DNA of 64,000 bases, from the NCBI GenBank assembly GCA_020091685.1, contig CM034599.1, positions 3,565,641-3,629,640 on the forward strand. Reading direction: 5' to 3'. The notes beneath the pieces were generated by a model that was not told the DNA's origin, ran no database searches, and saw only the letters and a program-made list of their open reading frames with translations. Below are positions 11,073 to 23,941 of the stretch, in pieces (the stretch's first letter is position 1; the number at the start of each line of letters is the position of its first letter). Made by a program: the position numbers and the translations under genes. The stretch comes from Lutjanus erythropterus. Taxonomy: Eukaryota; Chordata; Actinopteri; Lutjaniformes; Lutjanidae.

Positions 11073-12294
11073 CCAAAGCCACTAGGCTCCTCGAGCAAAA
11101 TCAGAAATTTTACCTCACAGAACATGAGTTGCTTTTCTAATGCAGCCTCCATCAGTTCATTTGTTTGTATTGTTGTGTCTCTTCCTTGTTTCATTGCAGG
11201 TTTATCCCCTCATCGTCCACATTTTGGTGCCAAACATGTTCACCAAAACAGGAAAAGAAAGCGATTTTTAAACTAACAAATGACACATAGAATGGTGCAT
11301 TTCTCTGACTGGTTCAAATGGTGTTCATATCAACCCAAATTAATCACACCCAGGGGGCTAAGCCAGGCTTGTGTTATCCTGTTTTATCCTGTGTTTGGAT
11401 TCAACACCCGACCAAACCCTTTAAAACACAATAAAACAAGTCATACATTTACACAAATCGATCAAGGCAGCGCAAAGGCAGCAAAGGAGTCTGGTAACTT
11501 TGGAGAGAGCAGTGTAATAGCTTATATAATGTGGTTTCTCAGCGGAAAAGGCTTTCAGACAACAAGGTACATTGCTTAAAGTGGAGCTAGGGTTGGGCAT
11601 TTGGACGAATATATCGCCTATTGATGATGGGGCTGAATCCATCATTGGCTGTGTTTTTTGGGGGGGTGTGGGGGGGGGGGGGGATTTTTGGGAGATATTT
11701 GTTATTTTATTTTGCTGAAGTAATGGTCTGCAGAGTGCCAGCCACGGCACCGTGCTGCGCTCTCATCCAGTGGCACCGTACCCACCCACTCATCTGCACC
11801 ATGAGTGCCCTGAGCTGGGTGAGGAGTGAGAGGAAGAGCCAGACGCTTTGCACTCTTTTCACCTGATGAATTAAGGATAAAATTCGACAAAAAGCAGAGT
11901 CGGTGGTTGTTGGAAGAGTAGAAAAACTAACTAAAGACTGTTTTAGTGACTCCTTGCAAGTGTGTTTTACAAGGAGTTAATGAGCCAATTAAGCTTGTGT
12001 TAGTTCAGTAAAAAGAAAGACACTGTAATTCAGAAGATGTATTTCTCTGTTTAAAAAGAAAAATAAGTGTGAGAACATTTAATTTCTTGACACTTGAGTT
12101 TATTTTTTATTAGTGAGTTTATTTTCTTTATTGGACATACTGAATGTGTGAAATGTACGTAATGTAGTGAATTTGCTGCTTGCACACATCTCCCAGCTGA
12201 GACTCGAGAGGACAGGAGAAGGTGGGAGGAGGCCAAAGATATGGCCAATCACAGATGGTCGTTTGGAAAGTTGTAACATATCGCCCAAGTGGGG
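11073..12294. other. No gene seen; contains a 24-base G tract
   Basis: The 11280-11579 plus-strand frame and the overlapping 11421-11750 minus-strand frame have no splice support and probably arise by chance. A GGGTTGGGCATTTGGACGAATATATCG stretch near 11589, split here as GGTTGGGCATT and CGAATATATCG, resembles a degenerate hAT end, but no partner terminus was found. Confidence 0.45.
11660..11683 (+). repeat. G-rich homopolymer tract
   Basis: G7, TGT, then G14 on the plus strand, with TTTTGGG after it. Potential G-quadruplex and a likely sequencing-length error site. Confidence 0.92.
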
Positions 12295-12459
12295 CTTTTT
12301 CAGGTGGCTAAAGTTTCTTGCTGAACCTGTCAACAGCAGCACAGCAGTACTCCCGCTGCTTCTCCAAAATGGGTGCGTGCCACCTGCCATCTGCTGTAAA
12401 TATCCCACTGACTATGGATAAGTACCTCACCCCACTTAAAACGTGAAGTGTCCCTTTAA
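12295..12459 (-). mobile_element. Family A MITE, right-half fragment
   Basis: Starts with TTTTCAGGTGGCTAAA, continues CAGTACTCCCGCTGCTTCTCC, with breaks, then CTGACTATGGATAAGTACCTC and ends GTGTCCCTTT. This parallels 8640-8851. No left terminus was found upstream, so it is truncated. Confidence 0.8.
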
Positions 12460-15164
12460 GTTCAGACCAGAGTGCTGGACAAAAAGACTGACATTGCCAT
12501 CCTTACAGTACAGACACATCAAATCCAGCGATGATGGAATCTTGATGCAGTGGAACATCCCATCGCTCTGGTCAGTCTGCTGTGTTTTATTTTGACTCAG
12601 ATCTTTTCAACATGGCGGCTTGGTCACAAACTTTCTCATTTTTCAGGTAAACACCACCCTAAAATATGTTCCTGAAGACATTTTAGGTGAGATACAGGCA
12701 GCGCAGTGACAGAATCTTGTTTCATATTTGATCAGAACTGCCTGGGTTGACAGTTTGATCTGACTTTTGTGAGTCTGCTATGTTGCGTTGGATACCCATC
12801 ATGCACTGCGCGGCTGGATCTACTCCTCTCTATAGAAAATGAATTGGATCCATCAACGGATTTCGTGCGTCTGCACCATTACAGCCATGCTGCTAGCGTG
12901 GCTAAAAAGGACCCTGACTCACATGCATTAATATGAAAACAGACACTTCTGCTTCATGCTGTCTCATAGCTGAGGGGGGGTAAATCCATCAATGATACCA
13001 CAATGTAATAAGACATGGCCCCCGCATACACTCTCAGACACTATACACACACAAACACATCAGTTAAAAGCATTAAACAATCTTTCTTGAGTCTTTTAAG
13101 ACTTTGCAAAAGTTTCTGTGTCTTATTGTACAGAAATAAAATAAGTCTATTTTGATATGTCACTTTGGAATTGGACTGTAGGCGTTTGGCCTGATTTATT
13201 TTTTGCTTGCCACTGTGTGTGTGTGAGTGTGTGTGTTTTCATTCCAGTGTCTGTTCTTGAGGCACTTATGGTCTGTGAAGCAGCAGACTCGTAGATGAGC
13301 CCAGTGCTTTACACTGTTCCATTAGCCGTCAACCACAAACCATCACAAAGTGCTGTGCTCCCGCTGCCTCTCTGCCATTCCCCCACACTGCAGCTCCTCT
13401 CTTTTCCCCGTTTCCCACTGAGCCGTCGCATTCCCTGCACACTGTTTATGTAGGCGGGATGGCACAATAAAACAGGAAACACTTCCTCGGGGAGCCGCTG
13501 ATTGTGGATGCATATGGTCCTCAGAGGAGTCGACAGAGAGAAATGGTCAGAATAGATCACCAAAACCCTGTGATGACTGTGGTGCCGGGGGCAGCCCAGC
13601 AGAGCCAGATGGAAGCAGGCCACAGAGGTAACTGGAGTGCAGGCCGGGTTACGGGACACAGACCGCTGGCTGGGGACTCCCATTATCGTCCAGGCTCGAC
13701 CTTATTGGATTTCCCCCGGAAATGTTTATTCCTCTCACTGCCCCACTGAGAGGTAGCGCTCCTACTTATCTCATCACTATTTATTAAGGGAGCCCCTGAG
13801 GAGTCCGAGCATACAATCAGGTCTGAGAGAGGATGGGAGGCAGAGAGGAAGAGAGAAAAAGAATGAGGGGATAAAATATACAGTCGCTGAAGCATGATTT
13901 TCTTCACTTTTCATCCAAAAAAAGGTGGCGATGACCAGTGGTGGATTCAGGCTGTGTGAAGGGCAGGGGTTGGAAAAATATTAAGGTGTACACAGCTGTA
14001 TGCAGTGGGGCACCATCACACCAAAATTCCTGATGCTTATTTTCTCGAGGGCACAATTTGTCCACTGTCCACCAAACTTTTTTCCTGGGGACGCTCTTTT
14101 TAAAAATGACAAACTGATCAATGAATTCTGGGACGAGTTTATTTGTGCCTAAATGAAAGTTCATGACAATTTTTACTGCCATTTCTGCATCACCTCACCT
14201 TATATTATCTTGACATGTTATTGAAAACATACACACGTGGAAACATTAGAAATGAGGAATAATTTCCTTCAAGCTGAGTTAACAGGCTCTCATTTTTGTC
14301 CTTTTGCACAATTTCTTCCATTGTCTTTTATTTATTTGGGGGCCCAAATAAAATCTCCTGTGACCCACCTGTGGGTTCTGACCCAGTCTTTGTTGGGAAG
14401 GACTGCTGTAGAGGGCACTTTACCCAGTTTTGTCCACTGGAGAAGCACATTTCTTACATTTAATCTACCATAGGAGGGATGTTGATCGCCCTTCCTGCCC
14501 CTTCCCTGAATCCACCAGTGGTAATGACATAAAATGGCATAAGAATCTGGACCGGACCACTCTGGGCTCTCTGATTGCCTCTGTAAAACCAGCAGCCACT
14601 TTGTTCAGCTCCGTTTGTCTCAGACTTACTACGGCACAGACGATGATGACTCGTCAGGTTCTCTTCTGATTGCTGACAGTTTTGAAGAGTTGTGTCTAGT
14701 GTAACTTTAAACTGTCAGCTGTTGCCTTTTCACTGCAGCCCGTCTTCCCCCTGTGGGCCGTTGTCTCTTTACTTCCCCTCAAGTTGTGTAATACTTTGTA
14801 TTCAGAACAGTCATTCTCGATTGTAGCTCCGCTGCTGCACAGGAGACCTACTCAGAGACGGAGGAAAGCCCAGGTGCATTGACATAAAGTGTTCCCTCCT
14901 CCTTCCTTTTCTGAGTGTCAGCTTGTCAAACTTTGAGGAGACTTTTACCCAATTGTTATCTGGCTTGCCCTTGACTTTACTCTTTATTTGTGCCGTGAAA
15001 TGCCACATAACAGAGTGATACAGTTTAATTGTATTAAATGTGTACAAAAGGCCGCAGGAAACAGCTACCCAAAGGATAAGGCAGACATTTTGTACAGTGT
15101 ACAAGACTAAGCCAGTGTGGGACAGCAATGTCATTTTGACAGATGGTCTGTTGGTTTGTTCACC
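12460..15164. other. No gene seen
   Basis: 13213-13236 is a short GT tract. 13300-13760 is moderately GC-rich, has frames on both strands but no coherent splice pair, and could be conserved non-coding. 13830-13875 is purine-rich (GAGAGAGGATGGGAGG). 12600-12900 begins with AACATGGCGGCTTGG and ends GCTGCTAGCGTGG, a composition seen in fish transposon leaders, not proven. Confidence 0.45.
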
Positions 15165-15345
15165 ACTTTGGTCCAGATTGAAATGTCTCTACATCTATTA
15201 GATTGACTGAATTTTGTTCACATATTCATGGTTCCCAGATGATGAATCCGCACAAATTTGGTGATACTCTGACTTTTCCTTTAGTGCAACCAGCAAGTTT
15301 TCACTCAGCCATTAAAATATATAAGGTTAAGTTTCAAAGCTTTTA
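15165..15345 (+). repeat. Repeat E fragment
   Basis: Contains ATTTTGTTCACATATTCATGG, read as separate blocks ATTTTGTTCACATATTCATG, then GATGATGAATCC, TTTGGTGATACTCTGACTTTT and GTGCAACCA, matching the module order of 15800-16055 at roughly 70-75 %. Confidence 0.68.
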
Positions 15346-15799
15346 ACTCTAGTAATTGTCATCTGAATCAATATTGGAATGATGAAAGTTTAGGGTTTTT
15401 TTGAAGACAGAAAAGAGATGTTGCATTGGCTTCACTGAAAAAAGGCAAAAGACTGTAAAAGACTGAGGAATGGGGATCCTCTATGGCATTAAATTATTTT
15501 TAAAAAACACACATAAAAACCAGGAGCATGCATGTGATACAAGCTGACAGAGTTGTATCCATGAGAAGAAAAGCATCCTCATGAGGGACCGTGTCTGCTG
15601 TGTGCACAAATGCACACAGAGAGTGTGACCTTGACCTCATATGTGCTTGCAACTGCACAACACTTGTTTCCTTGTCATTGACTTTTGAGAATTAGGGGGT
15701 GGGATGGAAAAGACAGTGACTGATGTCCCCCCTGCTGTTCCCATCTCTCATCAGAATCACATTAATAGCAATGTGTATAAGTAATTAATGACCGCAAGT

Positions 15800-16055
15800 T
15801 TGTGTCCAAAATGGTATTCAGGACTCCCCAGACACTGAATCGTAACTTCTTTGGTGATCACCTGACTCTTCATCGAGCACCACAGTGAGGTTTTGTGTGA
15901 GATGTCTCGACAACTTTTGGTGAATTGCCATGAAATTTGGTGCAAACAATTCATGTCCCCCTTCAGGATGAATTGCAACTATTTTGGTGATCCTCTGACT
16001 TTGCATCTAAAGCCAACATCAGGACAAATTTCAGTTTGTCCAGTAGTTTGAAGGT
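15800..16055 (+). repeat. Repeat E fragment (best copy)
   Basis: Module order: TGGTGATCACCTGACTCTTC, AGCACCACAGTGAGG, then GAATTGCCATGAAATTTGGT, TTCATGTCCCCC, TCAGGATGAATTGCAA, TTTTGGTGATCCTCTGACTTT, AACATCAGGACAAATTTCAG. The first and last parts repeat one another, so the family carries an internal duplication. Confidence 0.75.
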
Positions 16056-16138
16056 ACAGACGTTACTATTTTTAAGTGCACAAGTCCACAAACAACAAAA
16101 TACTGACATAGCAACATTTATTTTGGGTTTAAGGTGGA

Positions 16139-16262
16139 TCAGCAGGATTTGTCCGAGCTGTTCCAGAACACATCAGGACATCAAATATCAGCGTTTTGGG
16201 TGGGTGAAACATCCTGAGCGCAGCCAAACAATGAGAAAGAATAAGAAAATACAGATAGAGAG
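16139..16262 (+). repeat. Dispersed repeat K
   Basis: GGATTTGTCCGAGCTGTTCC, then CATCAGGACATCAAATATCAG, then GTTTTGGGTGGGTGAAACATC, match 44203-44322 (GGATTTGTCCGAACTGTTCC, GACCTCAAATACTGACG, GGTTGGTGGAACATCCTGAG). It sits inside the longest open frame of the window (16036-16638), showing that frame is not a gene. Confidence 0.75.
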
Positions 16263-16869
16263 CAGGGTCATAGTTGGCTACATCTCAAATTATAACATTG
16301 TAAATTTACACATAAAGCCTTTCATCATTCATTCAATGTTCTGTTATTACCTGCTGTCAGGTGTAGTGGTTATATATCTGCACAAGCAGGTTTATGAGGT
16401 CTCTGTCCAGGTCAACATCCTCACTTATTCTGTCGTCTTTCTCCATGATGAAAACTTCCCCTTAACCCTCTCCTCTCACTGCAGTCATCGATCGCCCCTT
16501 ACTGTGGCTGTAGCAAATCTTTTTTTTTCTTTTTTTCCTCTGACGTCGTTTTCACATTTCCTCTTTATTTCAGTGACAGTCCAACCCTCAGGTAACACGG
16601 CATTAACAGCACTCGCTTTTCCCGTTTCTTTGCTTTAGCAGGTTTTTTAATTCCACTGCTGACGCTGTTAAAATGACAGAATTTCCTTTATGGATCTGTC
16701 AAAGCAGGATGTTAGACTCCAAACTAAATAAAGTTCTAAGTAAAGATGCTATTTTCATGAATGAACACTTCCTGACATATGTGGCAGAAAGCACAGCCAT
16801 ATATGGGATTTCTAGGGCGTTAATTATGCTAATTTATAAGTGCACGTGAACTCAAATACGCACAAGTGA

Positions 16870-17060
16870 ATCATTTATATGTGAAGTTATGAGTGTTTGT
16901 TGACATTATAGTGAACATAGCAAACATTATACCTGCTAAACATCAGAATGTTGTGAACATGTTGCATTGTAAGCATGCTCACAGTAACATTTAGCTCAAT
17001 GCAGCACTGTGCCATAGTAAAGCCTCACAGAGTTTTATTCTTGTTAAATCATGCTTTAGT
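16870..17060 (+). repeat. Repeat E 3' portion
   Basis: CATTATACCTGCTAAACATCAG, here given in parts CATTATACCTGC and TAAACATCAGAATG, then TTGTAAGCATGCTCACAG, ACATTTAGCTCAATGCAG and AAGCCTCACAGAG follow the order I recall for the 3' part of repeat E. It is separated from the upstream copy by about 800 bp of other sequence. Confidence 0.68.
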
Positions 17061-20000
17061 TTCTGATCTAGCGTTAGTTTAGCTAAATATGAGGATTGCA
17101 TAGTTGGCTATATATTCAGTAGCTGCTATATTTGAATCCATATATTCTCTGTCTTAGGTTATAACAGGAATCTAATAGCCACTGGTGTTGGATGACTGCT
17201 ACTTAACCTGCAGGAGACTCCTACACCGGCTGGTTACAAGGCCAAATTGACCATTAAGTCAATAAAAGACACTTCAACCATACTACAACACTTGCTCTGT
17301 GAGCCTGGATATGGTCTATGGAGTAATGACTGGTTCCCTTCTGAGACTCTGCTGTGTTTAAAACATTCTGAAGCCTCACTGGAAACCACTGATAGACATC
17401 CTGATCGCTGAAGTGTAAAGAAGCCAGATACAAGACCACTGCCCCCGTTGGGACCCGAGGAGGACTGTGCATGGGCTCTTTGTGTTACAGTTGTGTGCTC
17501 ATGGCCAGTTTAAGTTCCTCCTCAGCACTTCCTTTCACTCTGGATTGAACAGTGGATCTTCCATTTAGTGGAGAGAAAAAAAAATCCGCCCTTGGATTGA
17601 CACTGTAAGCTTTTATTTTGCGAGGTTCTGTGTATTTCAGGATTTGCAGACAGTTAAGATGAAGAGTTGTGATTTAGTTTTTGGTGTCGCCACTTCTACA
17701 CCTGCCTCAGCTAAGGCAGACAAGTTGAGGTGATTTCCAGCTTTTTCAATGTTTAAGTTTAGCAAGCAGCTTCTTGATACATTCAGTTAGAATGGATATA
17801 AATGCAACCTTCAAGCCAACTAGAGGTTGTAAATATATCTCTTGTGGCTGCATTATATTATGAGCTATTGGTCCTGTTGTAGTGTCAAAAAACAGTGGCC
17901 TTTAATTTATTTTGGTTACAGTTTTTCTCAGATTTAAACAGAAAAACTGGAACTATAGACTGCAAAACTCTGAGCACAAATAGAAATCTTAAATCACATT
18001 TTTGCAGACATTTAAGTACAAATCACATTATTTCAGACAATTTGTTCCCCTATAAAACATTCACGTCTCACCTGTTTAAACCCAAAATACTCCAATCACA
18101 TGTCAGAGCAGAAGAGAGGCCTCAGGTGACCTCGACTGGGGGAAAATCGAGCAGTATGGAGAGCAGAGAGGGAGAAGGAAAGAAAGAGGAGGAGGAGAGG
18201 GAGGAGGAAGGCGAGGCAATATTTTTTAATGAAATCAATAACTTCTTATTGTAGGGATTCTTATTGTATTTATCAGTGCAGCTGTGAGTTTTGACAAAAT
18301 AGGAAACACTGGGGTATCCTCAGAGCTCCGACAATTTTGTAAAATCAGCGATTCTGTAAATTTAGAGTCTGAGTCTGGGCGGCTGGGCTGTGAGTTCCCA
18401 ACTGGGGCTCATTGGATAAACAAATTTGACTTGAATCCTCTGCTGGTACAATAATTTAGTGTTTACCATTAAATTGCAACCTACTGTGGGAAATGAGGAA
18501 AGAGAAACAGTTTCTACACAATTTTATCACTCATGCTTGAATATTGGGACAGAATCTTTTTTTGAGGGGGTTTAGATTTTTACTCCTGCATTCTGCTGGG
18601 AATATACTGTTTTAAAGATTTTGAAGATCGAACTCCAGAATCCACCTTGCAAGGCCTCAAAAGTGATGCAGCCAATCAGCATCCTAGGAGGAATGACTGG
18701 CAGCTACGTAGATACTGTGATATTTCTTCAGTGAAAGAAGATCAAAGAACAGCACTGAAGGCTTTTCAGATGTTTTTGCTTTGGCTTTGGCAAGAGTTTG
18801 ATCTGATTGATTGAAGTTATCATGTGTTAGATGTGACAGACAGGTGGTTCATCCAATCGCCTGTCAAGTTAAAGTGCCTGCCCTTTTCCAAACAGTTTCT
18901 AAAGACGATGGTTGTGTGTCAGATTAAGGTTTATGTGAAATGACTACAAAACATTTAAAGTGTATGAGTAAAGTTGTAATAAAACTTACTCGTCCCACAG
19001 TTAATTTATTACATTTGAATTTTTACATTTACTATTACAATGAAGAAATTCTGGCAATTAATTTAATATATTTTACTTCAAAATCCATTTTTTTTCAGTG
19101 CACATTGCCCTCCATCGGTTTGTTGCGTCCAAGTTTTCTGGATCAAGATGCACTTGGACACATTTAGAAATCGGGAAAACCTACTCAGAATCATGTAATG
19201 GATTGCAGCATCCAACTCTGCCTCCCTGGTAAACATCCACACCTTTTAACCTCCATTCTCAGTTTGTAATGCAGGCTGCCTGTTAAAAAAAACTACAGTT
19301 TCCTTTCAGAATTGAAGAAGCTCACTTGAAGAAGACATCATATGAGTCTTACACACAGGCTGAGTAGAGCTCCTCGTGATCAAGTAAAATTACCTTCATG
19401 TGTAAAAACTCTTCAGCATGTGCTGTATTTCTAACACTCTTATTCCAGTAGTCTACATGACCTTTTCAAATTTTGAAGTCTTCTGCCACAAAAGCCTGAA
19501 TCAGTGCAGTCAGAGGGCTAAGAGGGCTGGAGACTTTTGAATGATCTCTTTACAAATAGATGTTATTTTGTGTGAGGAGTTTGCAGAGAAGGTGAAGTTT
19601 TGTACCTGCAGAACAAAATACTGTACAAATATTCAACCAGAGTGACAAGTGAGAAGGCAGACAGACACAAAGACACCACTGAGCAACAGTTGGATGAGAA
19701 TGTAAGACTACAAGAAATCACCTGTCACTGGTGAAAGAGGAAGATTCAAATAGATTTAAATAGGAACATATTCAATGTCAAGTGCACAATGATGTCTGGA
19801 ACAAGTTGGAATTAATCGGTGTGTGAAAGAGAGGGTCAGGGGTCAGCAGCACTACATTAGAACTGGATCACAGAATACCAGCCTAACGTACTACTACCAC
19901 AGTTTAAACCTGTTCAATTAGACCACTGGCAGACTGCAGAGGGCCCAAAGAGACGCGGGTTCCCAAAATATTTAGAACCCAGGTGCATTGTTGGGGTTCA

Positions 20001-20873
20001 GAAATGATCTTGGGTCATTTATCCTTTTCTGGAGTGGAAAACAAATTCAAAGTCAGCGGGTTTTCTGGGGGAAATGTGGTTACAACAGCATTCTCCCCTG
20101 TGGGGACATTGACTGAACTGAGGTTTTAATCATTTAAGTGTTCTTTCTTTTTCTTTCTTCTGTTGATCATGTCTGGAAATTAATGGAGTGCAAAAAGTGA
20201 CTCTAAACTTTGACTATAAGTTGAACTCAGAGTGCAAGCAGCTCATATTTACTGATATGGTGACCGACCGTAGTCTGTAACATTTTATCTCCTTTCTATT
20301 GTCAGTAAAAACAATAGATGTTTTAGTAAAGTTTTTAGTTTTGAAACTACATTGTAGCCTCATCTATTTTAGTCTATTTTAGCACATTTTGATTGAGTCA
20401 CAGTAAGAATTCATCTGTCGTTCTGACCTTGTCTCATCTTAGAAATGAAAATAAGTTCATTGACAAACACATTTTGTTATAGTCTTTATTAACAGAATTA
20501 ATAATTTAAAAAAAACACAATAACTCAATGAAAACACCAGCATGTCAGATTTATTTTGTCCTCTCCTGCCTGGTTTGACTACTTCTCATTGTGTTTCATT
20601 ATGACGACCACAGAGCGCCGTTCAATAGACAGTTTGAAAGAGTGCAAAAGGATAGATGTTTTCATTTCACTAAACCAACAACCTTTTAAAGGGCAGGGCC
20701 ATTATTTTTTCTTTCTTTCTTTTTTTTTTTGGTCATTCTGTAGCTTCCCAATCGTGTTCCTCGTGATTTAAATCAGAAAGTTCAAATTTTGATATTTTTT
20801 AGCATCAGAAATTATATTTTCCCAAGCCCCTTTGAAAACATTTTCCCATGTGACCTGTTGTAGGTTTCTGCAT
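17061..20873. other. No gene seen
   Basis: AT-rich intronic DNA. 18157-18217 is a GA-rich tract. The plus-strand frame at 17895-18254 runs into this GA tract (KEEEEREEEGE) and is judged spurious. 20704-20730 is a CTTT/T-rich tract. Nothing else is interpretable. Confidence 0.45.
18157..18217 (+). repeat. Purine-rich GGA/GAA tract
   Basis: About 60 bases almost without pyrimidines (GGAGGAGGAGAGGGAGGAGG). Low complexity; possible H-DNA. Confidence 0.85.
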
Positions 20874-20897
20874 CATGTCTAGAAGGGAACCCTAGAT
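20874..20897 (+). repeat. 24-base sequence shared with 51631-51654
   Basis: CATGTCTAGAAGGGAACCC, then T or C, then AGAT: 23 of 24 bases agree between two sites 30.8 kb apart, both in the same orientation. Probably the visible remnant of one interspersed repeat. Confidence 0.75.
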
Positions 20898-20978
20898 CTG
20901 CAAAACTTGCTGGATTTGTAAGAACTGTTTCTTCATTGTACAAAGGAATCATGTTTTATAATGTGACAGCACTGTGGT

Positions 20979-21050
20979 TAAGGTCTTCTTAGGTTTAGGG
21001 ACAAAAAGCACTTGGAAAGATCATGGTTTGGGTTCAATAAACTATACACA
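20979..21050 (+). repeat. Dispersed repeat G (fragment)
   Basis: AAAGATCATGGTTTGGGTT as at 4641 and 38850. Confidence 0.68.
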
Positions 21051-21139
21051 GTTTGTATATATATCAATAAAATTAAACAGTAAAAACAGAAACTTACTTG
21101 GCAACATGCATTTCATTAACATGCATCTTTTACACAAAT

Positions 21140-21541
21140 ACCTGGACCAATACTGGTACCATTAAAGTGATACCCGTACCAACGGGGTACTTCATGAGAT
21201 CTGGGGTTTTTTTGGGGTTTTTTTTGGTTATGGTGGCATCTTGGTATGCTGAACTGCCAACTCCATCAATACACTGCGCTCAACTTCGAAACCATAGGCT
21301 GTATCTAACTGCTAGCTACTGGCTGTAGCTGCTGCAGAAGTGGGCGAATCACACGTTGCATTAATTCGACTGACCCTTGTTATTGGCTGCAAGTACAACC
21401 ATAAAAATAGTCATTTTTTCTGGATCTGTGTAGAAAGGATCAACTGAAAGTATCATTTGACTAGAGAAGTTTCAGTACTACTTCGTACTGGGTTATTTCA
21501 ATCGATACCTTATCAATATCGAGTACCGATACCCAGCACTA
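21140..21541 (-). mobile_element. hAT-like element, one terminus preserved
   Basis: The right boundary, read on the minus strand, is TAGTGCTGGGTATCGGTACT followed by CGATATTGATAAGGTATCG, a terminus style frequent in fish non-autonomous hAT elements. 21140-21185 carries related GGTACC/GATACCCGTACC motifs. No matching left terminus or target duplication was found, so the start is approximate. Confidence 0.55.
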
Positions 21542-21545
21542 ATAC

Positions 21546-23941
21546 ATGCAAGAATGCACTAACTCCATCATTAACAGAGCAAGAGCATACGCTACAGTGT
21601 TGTGACGTAAGAGATTTCAAAAGGCAAGTAAGACAAATGAGAGAATAAACACAAGCATTGATGAAAGAAAAGAAAAAGAAATGATATTCATTATATGTCT
21701 TTAAACTGGTTGGTCAGAAGAAGTGATTTCAGGGCTTCTTTTACTGCAGATTAATGTAGGATACATTCCTCTTTGGAGCATAAAAGCAATCTTATTTTTC
21801 CAGTTCCTTACAACATTGTGTCGTAAAAGAACATACAGTTACAAATTGTTTGTTGGATTTTATACACTTCAATGGGTAAGGTAAATAAAAGCAAGACTCC
21901 AAGACAAGATCCAGGAGAAAAACTTGTAGAGCTACCACTGTTACATTTAATAATGTCAATCATGCGTCCAGCACATTGTCCCTCCACCAGACCCCTTAAA
22001 TAGGTGTGATCACAGGCGATCGCTGCACACTATTAGATTTGTGTCCGACTCGATCCTTACTTGCTCTGAAGTCTCACACATGTAGACAACGATTACCTCA
22101 CAAAATCAAGGTGTCTGCAGGTTTTAAAGCCAGGTGCCTCAGTTGCTCTCCACCAACTGCAAAAGCCTGGAATGCGTAAAATACTAGTTTTTATATTAGA
22201 GTTATTAGTTTTATATTGTGCAATGAAGTTTTACTCTGTTAACAAACATAATTTGTGGTCGTTGATAATATGGACTCTATATAAGTTATCAAACGAACAG
22301 TTTCAAAGAACTTTACAAGGCAGACAAAAGAACAGATGTTACATGTGACAGAAGGGAAATCTCTTTTATTTCAACTTCAATCAGTGGTCAAGAATGCACT
22401 TTATTTCGTCAGCTATGAACATGGTCTGCAGACTATAGGTAGCCCGCAGATGATCATATTTTTGACCCATACGGGAATGAGGGGGTCTAAGAAGGCAAGG
22501 TTACATGTGGAATAAGTATACTGATACATATAAAGGTTGAGGGAGGGGATGGCATCAGCTAACCTATGTTCCTGCTTTTAGCTTACAGCCGAGTAGGAGT
22601 TTCCAATTGAAAAACCTATACAGCACAGAGAGACGTCACCCTCTGGTCAGGAGCATTAAAGTAACATATCACACCTGTGGGTCACCTCATTCGTGACAAC
22701 ATCACACCCTGCACACTTGCAGTATGTGTACTGCTCACCCACACAGTCATCTTCTTTCTGCTGATTGAGAAGGGAAAAAAAACCAAACCAACTTCACTGC
22801 TGAGTGATGATGAACGGTTCAAGGTTTGCTTTCATTCATAAGCCCAGTATTCATCTGTATCGTCAGCTGGAAGAGTCATGTTGAGGTTGTGAAAGACGGC
22901 AAGCCATGATTGGTCGGGGTCCAATGTGTGGTCACGCCGAGTCACGGCTGCAGACGCTGACGCAGATCTCGTCTCAAAAGGCAAAAACATTGTGTCGTCT
23001 CAGCAGAGGACCGCCATGGCAAAATCTATAAATGTGCGCAGGCTTTCATTCACGCAACAGAGGAGGGGAAGACATCAAATCATCATGGAAACGCTGCAAC
23101 ACAAAAACACCATCACACACACACACACACACACACAGGTATAGAGTAGGTGTTTATCTTTATTCCTATAGAAAATGGAAGCATACCATCTGTCATATTA
23201 CCCATTTTCGCTCTGCATATAACCCCCTTCACAACATGATAGGACATCACATCAAAGAAAGAGGCTTGACTGGAGAGGGCAGATATATTCATTGGCATAC
23301 AGACAGGCAATCACACAGTGCATGTTAAAGTGCAGCAACAAATTCGAGATGAAAGCAAAGTCCTATCATTGGTCTCATCTGCCAACCTGGTATGGATTGG
23401 ACGGGGAAAATAATTTGCCCTTCTTTTATAATTTAGTCATCTCTCTTCAATCCTGGAACTTCGCCGTCACCCTCAGACACATGTTCCATATTATGTTTGG
23501 GAACATTAGTCTAAATCTATTTTACGTCAACACTTTCCCCCTCAGATCACGCTTTACAGTGTGGGTTAGTTTTAAGAAAGATTTTCATTTACAGTGCTTT
23601 TTTTTTCTTTTATGGACATTTTCCTTTTTCTTTGTAGTTCACCGAACCAAGGACATCAGCGCTGTAATTTTCCCGCAGTCGAAGAAACCTTTTCATAATG
23701 TCCTTTTCAGAGCGCGAGAGAATGAATCTATTACTGAGGGAGGTAAAGGAGGGAGAGGAGTGGCATAATAGGATCATCACCACTTTTACAATAACCTCAT
23801 TTTATATAAAAAGGAAAAAAAAAACAAAAGAATATTCACCCTGCATGGCAGATCCCAAAGTATTTTTTATTGATTATTTTGATACACTCTGTTTTATGGA
23901 AGAGCATTAGGGTCAAGCATATTTTTTTAGTTTGCAGTTTA
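21546..23941. other. No gene seen
   Basis: Includes a 24-bp CA microsatellite at 23114-23137. The frames at 22926-23328 run through it. The 158-codon plus-strand frame at 23292-23768 is phenylalanine- and serine-rich, ends in purine-rich sequence and has no family resemblance. Confidence 0.45.
23114..23137. repeat. (CA)12 microsatellite
   Basis: Uninterrupted CA run. Confidence 0.95.

Noticed and set aside
13309-13749. Overlapping 124-codon minus and 81-codon plus frames in GC-rich DNA
   Set aside because: Higher GC lowers stop frequency. Neither frame has splice support or a known motif, so it is more likely non-coding.
16036-16638. Longest open frame of the window (200 codons, plus strand)
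   Set aside because: It overlaps dispersed repeat K, which occurs in another place and frame context at 44.2 kb. It has no splice or promoter logic, the peptide changes character several times, and it matches no family I know.
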